Assembly: GCA_000482145.1 (NCBI GenBank)
Contig: AUXH01000088.1
Span: forward strand, 1-44,103
DNA: 44,103 nucleotides
Reading direction: 5' to 3'
From: Strigomonas culicis
Taxonomy: Eukaryota > Euglenozoa > Kinetoplastea > Trypanosomatida > Trypanosomatidae
The notes under the pieces were generated by a model. It ran no database searches, was not told the origin of the DNA, and saw nothing but the letters and a program-made list of their open reading frames with translations. The position numbers and the translations under genes were made by a program. Positions 7,796 to 16,734 of the stretch are shown piece by piece (position 1 is the stretch's first letter; each line of letters opens with the position of its first letter).

Positions 7796-10012
7796 CTACT
7801 CCTCCTCACTGCTGCGCCCCGAGCGCTGATGCTGCTGCGGTCGATCCCGCAGAAGCAGCTGTGCCTCCTCATGCTGCTGCAGGTAGCGTATAACGCAGCG
7901 CGCGGCGAGGTGGTCCAGGATGTTGTGCTGCGGCACCCCAAAGACCATCACGAGGCGGCGAAAGATGTTCGCGCGCTCGGGCGCGGCGAGCGGGCTGAAG
8001 AGCAGCTGGAGGCTCACGAAGAAGTAGTAGACCAACATCTGCACCGCGTCGTAGCTCATGTCGAGCGTGACGGCCTGCTGCTCGAAGGCGCTGCGCAGCT
8101 CCGTGTCCAGCCACTGAGGGAGGTTGGGGCGCATGAATGTGCCGCTGTTCGCGTCGCTGCCGAGGCCGCCCGTCGCCGCGAAGAGCGACGGCAGCAGCAT
8201 CGTCTCCGTGGGCGACCGGTCGACGTCGTCTGACGACTGCACGAGGGGATTGTCGCCGTGCACGGGGCTCTGCAGCGCGAGCGGTGCCTCGTGCTGCAGG
8301 ACACCGGTGTTGCGCGAGCAGGCGCTGGTGCGGTCGCGCAGCTCGTGCGTGGTGCTGGCCGCCATGTCAGACCCGGCGGCGCACGACGCCGCCTGCGCGA
8401 GGAGCTTGCTCGCCGGGTCCGTCGCCGTGAAGAGCTCCACCGGCCGTTCCATGCGGCTGGCGAGCGTGACGGAGCGCTGATGCGTCACCGTGATGTCACG
8501 CATGGCGGCCGCGTGCGGCTGCGCGGCGTCACCCGACAGCGTGACCGTGTTGGGCGCCGCGTACAGCCACAGCCGCGTGCCCTCCTTCACGCTGGTGCCC
8601 TCGTAGACGTAGGCATGGCCCTCCGGCCGCACATGCGCGGCGTCGATGCCGCCGGTGCACCAGTGGACGGCGCAGGACAGCAGCAGGCGGCCGTCGGCGG
8701 GGCCCAGCTTGGCGCGCAGCGGCGCGTCGACCGGCCGCCGCTGCAGCTCCTCCAGCACGTGCATGGCCATGTGCACCGCCGCGTCGACGGTGCGCGTGAC
8801 GTAGCTGGCGGTGTAGGGGTGCGTGGCGGGGATCTGGTAGGCGTGGTAGGTGGCCTTCGCGCGGCGCAGCACGGCGTCAGTGGCGCGCTGGACGACCGGC
8901 ATGACGTCGGGCGCGGCCTCCCAGAGGCGGTCGCCACGCGTGGGGCCGATCGTCAGCAGCGCGAAGGGCGCCGCCTTGGGCGCGTGCGGCCGGCCGTCGT
9001 AGACGTGCGTGTAGGCCAACAGCAGCGCCGCGCACACCGCGAAGAGCAGCAGCGCGCCGCCAACCTGAGTCGCGATGATGATGGCGGTGTTGTCGTTGGA
9101 CAAGCGGTTCGGCCTTAGGCGGGTCTGCACGCACACGTGGAGCTCCGTGCGGAGAAGGAAGCGCGAGGAACGTCCGCCGGCGATGAACGCCTGCATCGCC
9201 TCCTGGTCCCCCAGGATGTCGAGCGTGCTGTACACGCCCGTGATCTCCCCGGTGCCGTTGTAGCCGTACAGGAGGTAATCCGCCTTCTGCGACTGCATGG
9301 TGGCCGTCAGGTCGGACTGCAGGACGAGGTTGGTGATGTTGAGGGTCACGGTGGAGTAGCCCCAGAAGTTGTCGTCGCGGTAGTCCTGGCGCGTCGCCGC
9401 GTAGAAGATGGGGTTGACGATCATGATCGTCCAGGTGTCGCCGAGGTAGGCGGCGTGAGAGAGGCGAGGCCCGATGTAGACCTTCTCGCGCTCCGCGAAG
9501 GCGCGGTTAAACACCTCCGGATCCAACTTGAGGAAGTCGGCGCCGTACAGTGTGGTGTCTGGTGGAAAGATATCCAAGATGGCGCCGGCGGGCGCGATCG
9601 TCTGCACCGCGATGGTGGAGTCCATCGACGCCATCGCGGCGGCGAGGAACGGAAAGAGGTCGAACGTGCCTCTTTGGTCGCGCAGGCGCTCCTCCACGGT
9701 ACCGTTCAAGGGCGGGATCACCTTGACGGAGCTTAAGATGTAGCCCTCCAGCGCCTCCTCGGCCGCAAAGGCACTGATGAGCGCTCCGCGAAAGACGGCG
9801 CTCACCGCCGCCGTCATCCCAGTCTCGACCATCGTGCGCCACAGGTGCCGCTGCCCGTCATTGTACTTGAGAAAGACGAGTGTGGACGCGAGACCGATGG
9901 CCATGCAGAGCAGACACACGAGGCCGATGATGAGGAACAGCGTGGTGCGGCGGCGGCGCATGTACGCGCCTCGTAACTGCCCCTCATCATCTGGTTCGTC
10001 CCTTTTTAACAT
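7796..10012 (-). CDS. CHASE-like receptor with degenerate class III cyclase domain, array copy 3
   Basis: 738 residues from an ATG at 10012. Basic juxtamembrane arginines (RRRR near 19-22) precede TM1 (about 24-47). The ectodomain (about 60-240) has CHASE-like features: APAGAI, YGADFLK, IGPRL, then MIVNPIFY and WGYSTVTLN. TM2 lies near 310-336 (GGALLLFAVCAALLLAY). The cyclase-homology region (about 345-530) has TIGP in place of the TDIE metal site and THPYT in place of the GDSF loop, yet keeps the downstream features LLSCAVHWCT, PNTVTLS and ERPVELFT. The linker is low complexity and the helical tail (about 627-710) contains ERANIFRRLV and LDHLAARCVIRYL. It is the first copy transcribed after the CRK12-like gene. 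It lacks the long Ser/Pro linker of copy 1. Loss of catalysis is read from the sequence; a signalling or scaffold role is inferred. Confidence 0.82.
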   Translation of the reverse strand: MLKRDEPDDEGQLRGAYMRRRRTTLFLIIGLVCLLCMAIGLASTLVFLKYNDGQRHLWRTMVETGMTAAVSAVFRGALISAFAAEEALEGYILSSVKVIPPLNGTVEERLRDQRGTFDLFPFLAAAMASMDSTIAVQTIAPAGAILDIFPPDTTLYGADFLKLDPEVFNRAFAEREKVYIGPRLSHAAYLGDTWTIMIVNPIFYAATRQDYRDDNFWGYSTVTLNITNLVLQSDLTATMQSQKADYLLYGYNGTGEITGVYSTLDILGDQEAMQAFIAGGRSSRFLLRTELHVCVQTRLRPNRLSNDNTAIIIATQVGGALLLFAVCAALLLAYTHVYDGRPHAPKAAPFALLTIGPTRGDRLWEAAPDVMPVVQRATDAVLRRAKATYHAYQIPATHPYTASYVTRTVDAAVHMAMHVLEELQRRPVDAPLRAKLGPADGRLLLSCAVHWCTGGIDAAHVRPEGHAYVYEGTSVKEGTRLWLYAAPNTVTLSGDAAQPHAAAMRDITVTHQRSVTLASRMERPVELFTATDPASKLLAQAASCAAGSDMAASTTHELRDRTSACSRNTGVLQHEAPLALQSPVHGDNPLVQSSDDVDRSPTETMLLPSLFAATGGLGSDANSGTFMRPNLPQWLDTELRSAFEQQAVTLDMSYDAVQMLVYYFFVSLQLLFSPLAAPERANIFRRLVMVFGVPQHNILDHLAARCVIRYLQQHEEAQLLLRDRPQQHQRSGRSSEEE
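8502..9053 (-). repeat. Near-identical pseudocyclase block, copy 3 (partner 5121-5672)
   Basis: Counterpart of the copy 2 block, offset by exactly 3381 bases along its whole length. Confidence 0.92.
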
Positions 10013-10368
10013 GGAAAAAAGAAGCTAAAACTAATGTACAAAAAAGAAGAAAAAAACGATATATATATATGTGTGCGTGTGTATTATATATTCTTTATTT
10101 TTCTTTGCTTAATACCTAATCATTCCATATGACTTCAAACAAAAAAAAAAGAAAGAAAAAAGAACAGCAACAAAAAGAGGGAAAGAGAGGTACAGAATTG
10201 TGAGGAAAAAAAAGGAAACGTGAACGTTACACTGCACAACCATGTATATATATATATATATATTATGTGTGTGTGTGTGTGTGTGTGTGTACAAGCACAC
10301 GCACATGTGTTCTGAGCAAGGGAAATCGCGTGGGTGTCCATGTTGATCGCACCTCATGACACAAGCTG
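10013..10368. other. Intergenic spacer between CRK12-like gene and array copy 3
   Basis: AT-rich spacer with TA and TG microsatellites and a purine run at about 10037-10056 that would be the pyrimidine tract for copy 3. No gene is seen. Confidence 0.7.
10244..10290. repeat. TA then TG microsatellites
   Basis: TA run at 10245-10263 followed by a TG run at 10266-10290, about 80 bases downstream of the CRK12-like stop. Confidence 0.95.
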
Positions 10369-12702
10369 TCACGTGTGGCTGTTGGCGTACATTTCCAGCC
10401 GGCGCGCGAGCGCCTCCCGCAGCTGCTCCTCCGCCGACGCCATCTGCTCCCGCGGCGCGATGCTGGTGGAGAAGAAGGGCATCTCGAGGAGCTGTGCTGC
10501 GGTCGGCCGCCGCAGCGGGTCGTACTGCAGAATGGCCGTCAGCACGTCCAGGCAGGGGACGGTAGGCCGCAGAGCCGGCGCGCGCGGGCGCGTGCCGCTG
10601 AGGCTCGGCTCGCGGTTCTCCATCTGCGCCACGAACCAGCGGCGCAGCCCGCCGAACTGCGAGAATAAAAAGCTGGAGTGGAAGAGCGTCTCCACCCGCG
10701 TGAGCGCCACCGGCGGCGGGGGATCCGATGCAGCGGGGGCGGGGCCGCCGCGCACCCCGTGGAACTGGGCGAGATACTCGCGCTGCAGCTGCTGCACCAC
10801 CGGCAGGTGTTTGCACGCGCGGTCGGCAAAGACGTGGAGCGGCAGCGGCCCGAGTACGTCGGCGAGAACGGCGAGCTGCTCCAGCTCCGTCTCGGCCGCT
10901 CGGTTGTGCTGCACAAGCTTCGCCTTGTCCGCCTCGCTGCGGCGGCGGTAGAAGGGCGGGGCGCCGAGGTACAGCTGGGCGAGCATGCAGCCGATCGACC
11001 AGATATCCACCTTCTCGTCGTACGTCGTGCTGCCCAGCAGCATCTCCGGCGGCCGGTAGTTCAGATTGATCATGCTCGGCGTCAGCGCGCGGCCGTCGCT
11101 GTTCTTGAACACGCAGAGGCCGAAGTCCGCGAGCTGCACGCGGCCCTCCGTCGTGAGCAAAATGTTGTCCGACTTGATGTCGCGGTGGATGACGCCCATC
11201 GCGTGGAGCTGCCGCACGCCCTTGATGATCTTGCGGAAGAGGTAGCTCACCTCGTAGGTCTCGAAGAGAAAGCCGCGGTGGAGGAGGCCGGACAGCGAGC
11301 AGGACGCGTAGTCGAAGACGAGAAAGATGCTGTGCTGCTCTTCGCGTGACAGCAGCACGTCCCGCAGGCGGATGATCTCCTCCAGCGGCGGCGGGTGGGC
11401 CTGCTGCTGCCGCCGCCGCTGTGCCTCCACGTGCTGCAGCGCGATGACCTCCCGCAGCGAGGTGAGGGGGAACCCGTCCAGCCCGCGAAGGGTCTTGAGC
11501 CGCTTCAGCGCGACGCGCGCCCCCGCCGGCCCGTCGCGCACGCGGCCGAGGTAGACCTCCCCGTACGTGCCCTCGCTCACCTTCTTCTCGATGACGTACG
11601 TGTCCTCCACGTAGTGCGCGACCAGCGCGCCGAAGTTCACCGGCGCCGGCGCGGTGGGCAGCGCGACGCGTAGCGTGCTGTGCATGCGGCCCAGCGGCGC
11701 GCCGCCGCCGCCGTCCGTGTAGGCCGGCGTCGGCGTCAGCGACGGCATTGCGTGTGAGGTCGCCTCGGAGGAGAGCTTCGTCGGGGACGTGCGTTGCGGC
11801 TGCTGCGGCGGCGCCGGCCCTTCCATCACCGGCAGGCCGCCCGGCTCTCGCAGCGTGCGCGGGGAGAAGACCACCGCGGTGGAGGTGCTGCCGGCGCTCT
11901 CCACCGTCGCGGGGCCCTCCGGTGTCGTCGGCGGCGGCTGCCGCAGCGAGAGCCGCCGCGGCGGCGCCGCAAGCCGCAGCCGCCGCGGCCCCGGCGTGTG
12001 CGGGCTGCCATCGCTCGCAGACGACGCGGCCGTCTCCGCCGGCAGCTCCAGCCGCAGCCGGCGCGGCGCCGGCGGCAGCCCCACCGCGGCAGTCGTGGGG
12101 AGCATCGGCGAGGGCTCCCGCAGCACGTCCTCCGCCGCGGCCGCGCGCGGGGCGGCTGCGGGGCCGCGCACCGCGTCCGGTGCGGCGGTCCCGCGGCGGT
12201 GGGCGCGCCGCTCCGCGCCGTCTGCCGCGTTGGCGGTGGCCGGGTCCACGAGAAGCCGCAGGCCTGCCGTCGCGGCCAGCAGCTCCGTGTCGTCCGCGGA
12301 GAAGAGCAGCGGGTTGCCGACGGTGCCCAGCGCCGCGCCGCCCTCCGCCGGCTCGTCCGCCGCGGTGCCGGGCGCCAGCTTGGTGGACGCCACCGCACTG
12401 GCGCCGACGCTGGCCAGCGGCTCGCTGCTGCTGCTGCTGCTGCTCACGACAAGGTGCTGTTTGATCTCGAGGAGGTAGGTGTCCACGTCTTCCTCGGCGT
12501 GCGTGTGAGGGTCACAGCGGTGTGCCGGCACGCCCTCCTCCGCCCCATCGCGCGCGCTGGAGTCGTTCCGGTCGCGGCGCCGCCGCCGCGTGTAGCGCTC
12601 CGCGTTGTTGCGCGGCACTGCCGTCGTGCAGGGCGCGGGGCCGCCGCAGGGTCGGTGCGGCTCCTGCGGGTCTGGGGGGTGCCCCTCCGAGGAGGCGCTC
12701 AT
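10369..12702 (-). CDS. CRK12: Cdc2-related kinase, CRK12-like
   Basis: About 777 residues from the ATG at 12702; an in-frame GTG further up is not a credible start. Residues 1-370 are an Ala/Pro/Arg-rich disordered extension. The kinase domain spans about 370-744: glycine loop SEGTYGEVYLG with the Thr-Tyr pair that is inhibitory in CDKs, catalytic Lys in VALKRLK, C-helix PLTSLRE in place of PSTAIRE, HRDIKSDN catalytic loop, DFG, and NYRPPEMLLG after the T-loop. An insert follows PPFYRRR. The PLTSLRE form is close to the PITALRE/PITSLRE transcription-related CDKs. CRK12 of Leishmania and T. brucei is an essential kinase that pairs with cyclin CYC9, and its long N-terminal extension and its place nine genes from VTC4 match this gene. 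The assignment to CRK12 rather than another CRK rests on synteny plus architecture. Confidence 0.82.
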   Translation of the reverse strand: MSASSEGHPPDPQEPHRPCGGPAPCTTAVPRNNAERYTRRRRRDRNDSSARDGAEEGVPAHRCDPHTHAEEDVDTYLLEIKQHLVVSSSSSSSEPLASVGASAVASTKLAPGTAADEPAEGGAALGTVGNPLLFSADDTELLAATAGLRLLVDPATANAADGAERRAHRRGTAAPDAVRGPAAAPRAAAAEDVLREPSPMLPTTAAVGLPPAPRRLRLELPAETAASSASDGSPHTPGPRRLRLAAPPRRLSLRQPPPTTPEGPATVESAGSTSTAVVFSPRTLREPGGLPVMEGPAPPQQPQRTSPTKLSSEATSHAMPSLTPTPAYTDGGGGAPLGRMHSTLRVALPTAPAPVNFGALVAHYVEDTYVIEKKVSEGTYGEVYLGRVRDGPAGARVALKRLKTLRGLDGFPLTSLREVIALQHVEAQRRRQQQAHPPPLEEIIRLRDVLLSREEQHSIFLVFDYASCSLSGLLHRGFLFETYEVSYLFRKIIKGVRQLHAMGVIHRDIKSDNILLTTEGRVQLADFGLCVFKNSDGRALTPSMINLNYRPPEMLLGSTTYDEKVDIWSIGCMLAQLYLGAPPFYRRRSEADKAKLVQHNRAAETELEQLAVLADVLGPLPLHVFADRACKHLPVVQQLQREYLAQFHGVRGGPAPAASDPPPPVALTRVETLFHSSFLFSQFGGLRRWFVAQMENREPSLSGTRPRAPALRPTVPCLDVLTAILQYDPLRRPTAAQLLEMPFFSTSIAPREQMASAEEQLREALARRLEMYANSHT

Positions 12703-13146
12703 TTTACTTTGGATTTTATTACCTTTTTTTTTGTGTGTGGGTGTGAAGACAAAAAAAAATGACACAATAATATGAAGAGGGACAAGGAAGAGAAAAGTGA
12801 ACAGAAAGAGAAATGTCTTGCGAAGACGTCATGTGCTCATCAGACAAGGCCACTTTGATGTATTATGGTCATATGCGTTTTTTTAAAGAAAGGCACGAGT
12901 AGTGAAGGCCTGTGAGCGACCACGTGTTCGAATCACGCTAATTATTTGCTTTGCATTACTTTAATTATTATTTTAGTTTGTTTGTGGAAGTTTCCTTTTC
13001 CTCTTCTCTTTTCTGTGCGCGAAAACGAGGAACACACACACACAAAAAAAAGAAAATAACGAAAGGAAGTGAAATTATAATGTAATCATAATAAAAGCAG
13101 GTGGACTGCATGGTGCGCCGCGGGAATAACAGAAATCCCAACACCG
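12703..13146. other. Intergenic spacer upstream of CRK12-like gene
   Basis: Contains the CRK12-like splice signal (separate entry), a T-arm-like sequence near 12922-12938 that does not belong to a foldable tRNA, and the 3' flank of the 226-residue gene. No gene is seen. Confidence 0.7.
12723..12815 (-). promoter_or_regulatory. Probable trans-splice acceptor of the CRK12-like gene
   Basis: On the transcript strand a pyrimidine tract (12771-12815) is followed by AG at 12723-12724, then about 20 bases to the ATG at 12702. This excludes the upstream non-ATG start. Confidence 0.6.
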
Positions 13147-13827
13147 CTACAGATGGTACCCGTGGCCGCCAAAAACGGCCGCGGAGCCGACGCCGACGCT
13201 ATCGCCTCGCTCGTTGAAACAGATGGCCACGTCGACCTCCGCGGTCTCTCTCTTGGCGGCCGGCACCCCCTGCGTGCCGGCCGCAGGCGGGAAGGGAACA
13301 CCGAAGCGCTCCTGAAAGATGGCGTTCATGAGGGCCTCTTCTTCTAGCTCGGCGCGCCGCGCGTGGCTGTGCGCCGTCTCGTCCACCGCCGCGGTTGCGG
13401 CGCCGCTCAGGGGCGGCGGCGGCGGCGGTGCCAGATAGCCATCGTCGTCGTCCTCGCGCGGATCATCTTCGTAGTAAGTGTTCTTCGCGCCCTCATATAC
13501 CAGCTCGAGCTCGTCCAGCCCGCGCGCCATCTTCACCGCCAGCTCCACCTGCTGCGCGAGGTCGGCCGCGGCGTCGCCCTGCTGCCGACGGTAGGGCGCC
13601 ATCACATCCCAGACGGCGACGAGCATGGTGCGCTCCCACAGAGAGAACTGCTCCTTGATGGCCGCCGCATCCCCCTCCGCCATGGTGCTGGTGGCTGGCA
13701 GTGGGTCAGGCGCAGGGCCGTTGCGGCGGTGCAGCAGCTGGCGCAGCAGCGGCAGCGCCGGCGCCGCGCTTTCCTCGCTGATGGCGTCGAAGGGCAACTT
13801 TTTGGCCTCGAAAACAAACACACCCAT
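13147..13827 (-). CDS. Conserved-looking hypothetical protein, 226 aa
   Basis: I do not recognise this family. The protein starts MGVFVFEAKKLPFD and has no signal peptide or TM helix. A helical, mixed-charge segment (about 55-120, with LWERTMLVAVWDV and LAQQVELAVKMARGLDELELVYEG) looks folded. It is followed by an acidic run (YYEDDPREDDDD) and a proline run, then another helix (RRAELEEEALMNAIFQERFGVPF) and a Gly/Val-rich end. It lies between the CRK12-like kinase and a divergent kinesin in the part of the window that appears collinear with T. brucei, which supports it being a real gene. GC-rich codon use matches its neighbours. Function unknown. Confidence 0.7.
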   Translation of the reverse strand: MGVFVFEAKKLPFDAISEESAAPALPLLRQLLHRRNGPAPDPLPATSTMAEGDAAAIKEQFSLWERTMLVAVWDVMAPYRRQQGDAAADLAQQVELAVKMARGLDELELVYEGAKNTYYEDDPREDDDDGYLAPPPPPPLSGAATAAVDETAHSHARRAELEEEALMNAIFQERFGVPFPPAAGTQGVPAAKRETAEVDVAICFNERGDSVGVGSAAVFGGHGYHL

Positions 13828-14226
13828 TTTTTTTTTATTGTAGAAACGTGCTACACTCAGTCAGAGGCGCATGAAAGGGGAGGACAAGAAAGGAAGCATA
13901 CATCGCGCGCATACATAATCCAACAGATAAAAACTACTCTGCTCATTCTCACAGTAAAACGCAACATGCTACTTCATCAAATGATGCAAATAAAGTTATA
14001 GTAGTGTACTGCAGTGTGACTCTAAGAATCGTGTGTTCATAAACAAACATAAATCTAAGAAATGTAATAATAAGAATAATGACAATAACAATTAATGTAT
14101 AGTTCTAAGCAAAACAAAGAAACTGGTAAAATTAGTATCTAATGAATCTAAAAAAAAAAAAGACACTATTGTCATACAAGGTTTCATATATATATATTGT
14201 GTGTGTGTGTGTGCGTGTAAACGTGC
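13828..14226. other. Intergenic spacer downstream of the divergent kinesin
   Basis: AT-rich. A purine run at about 13871-13898 is a candidate pyrimidine tract for the 226-residue gene; TA and TG repeats lie directly downstream of the kinesin stop. No gene is seen. Confidence 0.7.
14185..14218. repeat. TA then TG microsatellites
   Basis: Short TA run followed by a TG run immediately downstream of the kinesin stop at 14227. Confidence 0.9.
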
Positions 14227-16734
14227 TCACACACGAAGCACGAAGCTGGGCGTCGCCGTTGGCACCCCGGCGGCCAGCTGGGCGCTGCCGCCGCCGCCCG
14301 AGGCCGGCGCCGCGTGGGCCCCTGCGTGCGGCGCCTTCCCCGCCGGCATCGCGTTGGTGCGGTCCGCCAGCATGGGCGAGCGCGGCGCAAGGGTCTGCTG
14401 CGGCCCGGCCCCACCGTCGCCGGCCAGCGCGCGGCGCCGGCCGGCGGCCTTCCGCTCCCGCTGCGCCGCCAGGAAGTTGGACAGCACCGTCGGCGTCGGC
14501 GGCGGCGCGCCGCTGCCCACCGCCGCGGCGTCGTCCGCGTGGAAGGAGGCCTCGCCGTGTAGCGCCCGCGCGGTGGGGACGTCCTCCGCCTCCGCCACCA
14601 CCGGCGACAGCAGCGGCGCGGCGCGCGGGCCGGCCGGCGCGGAGAGGGAGCGGCTCGCGCTGCGGGGGCTGACCGTCACGTCGGCCCCTGGCGTCCACGG
14701 CAGCGGGCTCTCCCCGCGTGCTGCGGGGGCCCGCTCGTGGTGTGAGGGCGGCGGCGGCGGCGGCCCCGCGGTGGCGAGCGCGCGGCGGCAGGCCACCAGC
14801 TCCCGCACACAGCTGTCGTAGCCGTCGCAGAGGGTCTGGCACTGGGCGTAGAGCTGCTGCGCGCTCGCGCGGTACTGCGCCAGCTCCGCGCGCAGCCGCG
14901 CGGACTCCTCGAGTGCGGCGGTGTACAGCGCGCGCGGCACGAGGTCCGGCGCCGGCGGCGCCGCCGCGCGGCCGCTCGTGTGGAGCGGCGGCAGCGGCGC
15001 CGACGCCGTCCGCGCGAAGGGCTGCGGGGCCCCCGCCGCCGCCACGCTGTGCGACCGCCGCGCTGCCGCCACCGACACGTCCGCGCTGTGGCTGAAGGGC
15101 CGCCGCCGGCGCCCGTTCGCGTCGCTGAGCGCGGCGGCGCAGGAGGCGGCGCGCGGCCGCCGCTGCGGCAGCGCCTGCAGCGCCGCGAGCGGCTCCACCG
15201 CCGCCGCCGCCGCGCCGAGCCGCAGGGACGCGAGGGTCTCGAAAAAGTCGCACTGCCGGCGGGAGCAGCACACCATAAAGTGCAGTGGCGGCGTCGACGA
15301 GGCCGGCGCGCCCTGCGGCGGCAGGAGATACGGCTCCAGGAGCGTCGTGAGCGTGCTGTCGCGGAAGGGAGCGTAGAGCCCCTTGCGCGCGGCGCCGTCG
15401 GGCGCCGCGCTGGCCTGCTGCAGCACGTGCACCACCTTCCGCAGCGCCAGCAGCGAGGCGTTGATGGTGCGCGTCTCCAGCGCGCGCGCGGACTGCTCCG
15501 CGGCGCGCTGCTGCGCCGCGCGGCCGGGGTGCAGCAGCTGCCACCGGCCGCCGCCGCCGCTGCTGAGGCTCTCCGCGTGGGAGCTGCAGACACTCGTGTT
15601 GGAGGCGACCGCCGCGCCGCCGCCGCGAGCGGAGGAGGACGACGCCTTGCCGTGGCTCTCGGAGCCGGCGAGGTCGATGAAGAGCAACTCGCTGCGCCGC
15701 TGCAGCGCGGCCGGCGCCGCCGCGCACGCACGCAGCAGCGACCGCTTCCGCGCCACCTCGCGCGCCTCCGCGTCGCAGCAGAAGGCGGTGTCGGCATCCG
15801 CGGGATGGGCGGCAGCGGCGCCGCCGAGCTCACAGCCAGCGTCCGCGCCGCCCGCCGCCGCGGTCACGTAGGTCTCGAAGCGGAAGAGCAGGTGACCGCG
15901 GGAGGAGTGGGCGTTGCTGGCGGTCGCGCGCTGCCGCCGCTGCGCGCTGCAGTGCTGTACCACCGCCCAGCCGTCCTCGGGGCTGCAGCAGCGCACGCGG
16001 TGGACGCGCTGCAGCACCTGCCGCTTCTCGGTGGGCCGGTAGGTGTGCGCGCCCTCAGCGCCGGGCGCCGCCGCCACCAGCGCGACGAGGTCCGTCGCCA
16101 CCTCGTTGTAGATCTCGAAGCAGGAGATGTCGACCAGCACAACCTGCTCCTCTTCCCCTTGCTGCTGCTGCTGCTGCGGGGAGTGGTGATGGTGGAAGGC
16201 GAAGATGTCCTGGAGGTAGCGCGGGATGAGCCCGGCACTATGGTGCTGCAGCTCCGCCTGCCAGCGCTCGCGTTCCTCCGTCGTGGCCGCCCCGCTGTAG
16301 CAGTGCTCGGTGGGCGACACCGCCACGTACGCGGCCGGCGGCGGCGGCGCACACTCCCGCGAGGCGTTCCGCGGGGGCGGGCCGAAAAGAGTGTGCGTCT
16401 TGCCGCTGCCGGTCTGGCCGTAGGCCAGCAGCGCGCCGCGCGGCGCCCGCACCAGGGCGCGCGCCGCGCGGCGGTACACCTCTGCCTGCTCATCGTCCAG
16501 CGCGCGCGGGGTTGTTGCTGTTGCTGCTGCGCGCGCGCGCGGCAGGAAGACGTCCTCGCAGTGGAAGGCGGCCGCGCTGGAGGTGAGGGGATCGTGGAGC
16601 TGCAGCAGCGTCGCGTTCTGCTGCGGGGGATGCGCGGCGGAAGCGGTCAACTTCCGCACGTGGATGTCCAACAGCGGCTCTCCGCTGTTCTCCTCCTCTT
16701 CACGCAGCGGAGCGAAGCGGCAAAACACCTTCAT
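14227..16734 (-). CDS. Divergent kinesin motor protein
   Basis: 835 residues beginning MKVFCRFAPLR, so the motor is N-terminal. The P-loop AYGQTGSGKT lies near residue 105, and the following CFEIYNEV is a typical kinesin strand. Switch I reads NAHSSRGH near 273 where most kinesins have NxxSSRSH. Switch II is DLAGSES near 352, followed by INASLLALRKVV and FRDSTLTTLLEPYL, the microtubule-binding face. Ala/Ser/Gly-rich insertions (after the first strand, in the nucleotide-adjacent loops, and around 360-410) enlarge the motor well beyond the usual 350 residues. A short coiled coil (about 600-660, ALEESARLRAELAQYRAS) and a disordered tail follow. It cannot be assigned to a numbered kinesin family by eye; it is probably a kinetoplastid-specific one. 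ATP-driven microtubule movement is expected, although the switch I change and short neck leave motility uncertain. Confidence 0.85.
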   Translation of the reverse strand: MKVFCRFAPLREEEENSGEPLLDIHVRKLTASAAHPPQQNATLLQLHDPLTSSAAAFHCEDVFLPRARAAATATTPRALDDEQAEVYRRAARALVRAPRGALLAYGQTGSGKTHTLFGPPPRNASRECAPPPPAAYVAVSPTEHCYSGAATTEERERWQAELQHHSAGLIPRYLQDIFAFHHHHSPQQQQQQGEEEQVVLVDISCFEIYNEVATDLVALVAAAPGAEGAHTYRPTEKRQVLQRVHRVRCCSPEDGWAVVQHCSAQRRQRATASNAHSSRGHLLFRFETYVTAAAGGADAGCELGGAAAAHPADADTAFCCDAEAREVARKRSLLRACAAAPAALQRRSELLFIDLAGSESHGKASSSSARGGGAAVASNTSVCSSHAESLSSGGGGRWQLLHPGRAAQQRAAEQSARALETRTINASLLALRKVVHVLQQASAAPDGAARKGLYAPFRDSTLTTLLEPYLLPPQGAPASSTPPLHFMVCCSRRQCDFFETLASLRLGAAAAAVEPLAALQALPQRRPRAASCAAALSDANGRRRRPFSHSADVSVAAARRSHSVAAAGAPQPFARTASAPLPPLHTSGRAAAPPAPDLVPRALYTAALEESARLRAELAQYRASAQQLYAQCQTLCDGYDSCVRELVACRRALATAGPPPPPPSHHERAPAARGESPLPWTPGADVTVSPRSASRSLSAPAGPRAAPLLSPVVAEAEDVPTARALHGEASFHADDAAAVGSGAPPPTPTVLSNFLAAQRERKAAGRRRALAGDGGAGPQQTLAPRSPMLADRTNAMPAGKAPHAGAHAAPASGGGGSAQLAAGVPTATPSFVLRV

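Noticed and set aside
145..10012. Array genes as active receptor adenylate cyclases
   Set aside because: The metal-binding aspartates and the Asn/Arg transition-state residues are not present at the aligned positions, and the ectodomain is not of the usual type.
12874..12945. tRNA gene suggested by a T-arm-like sequence (TTCGAAT loop with a 4-bp stem)
   Set aside because: No matching acceptor stem, A box or anticodon arm could be found at the right distance upstream; a chance match is more likely.
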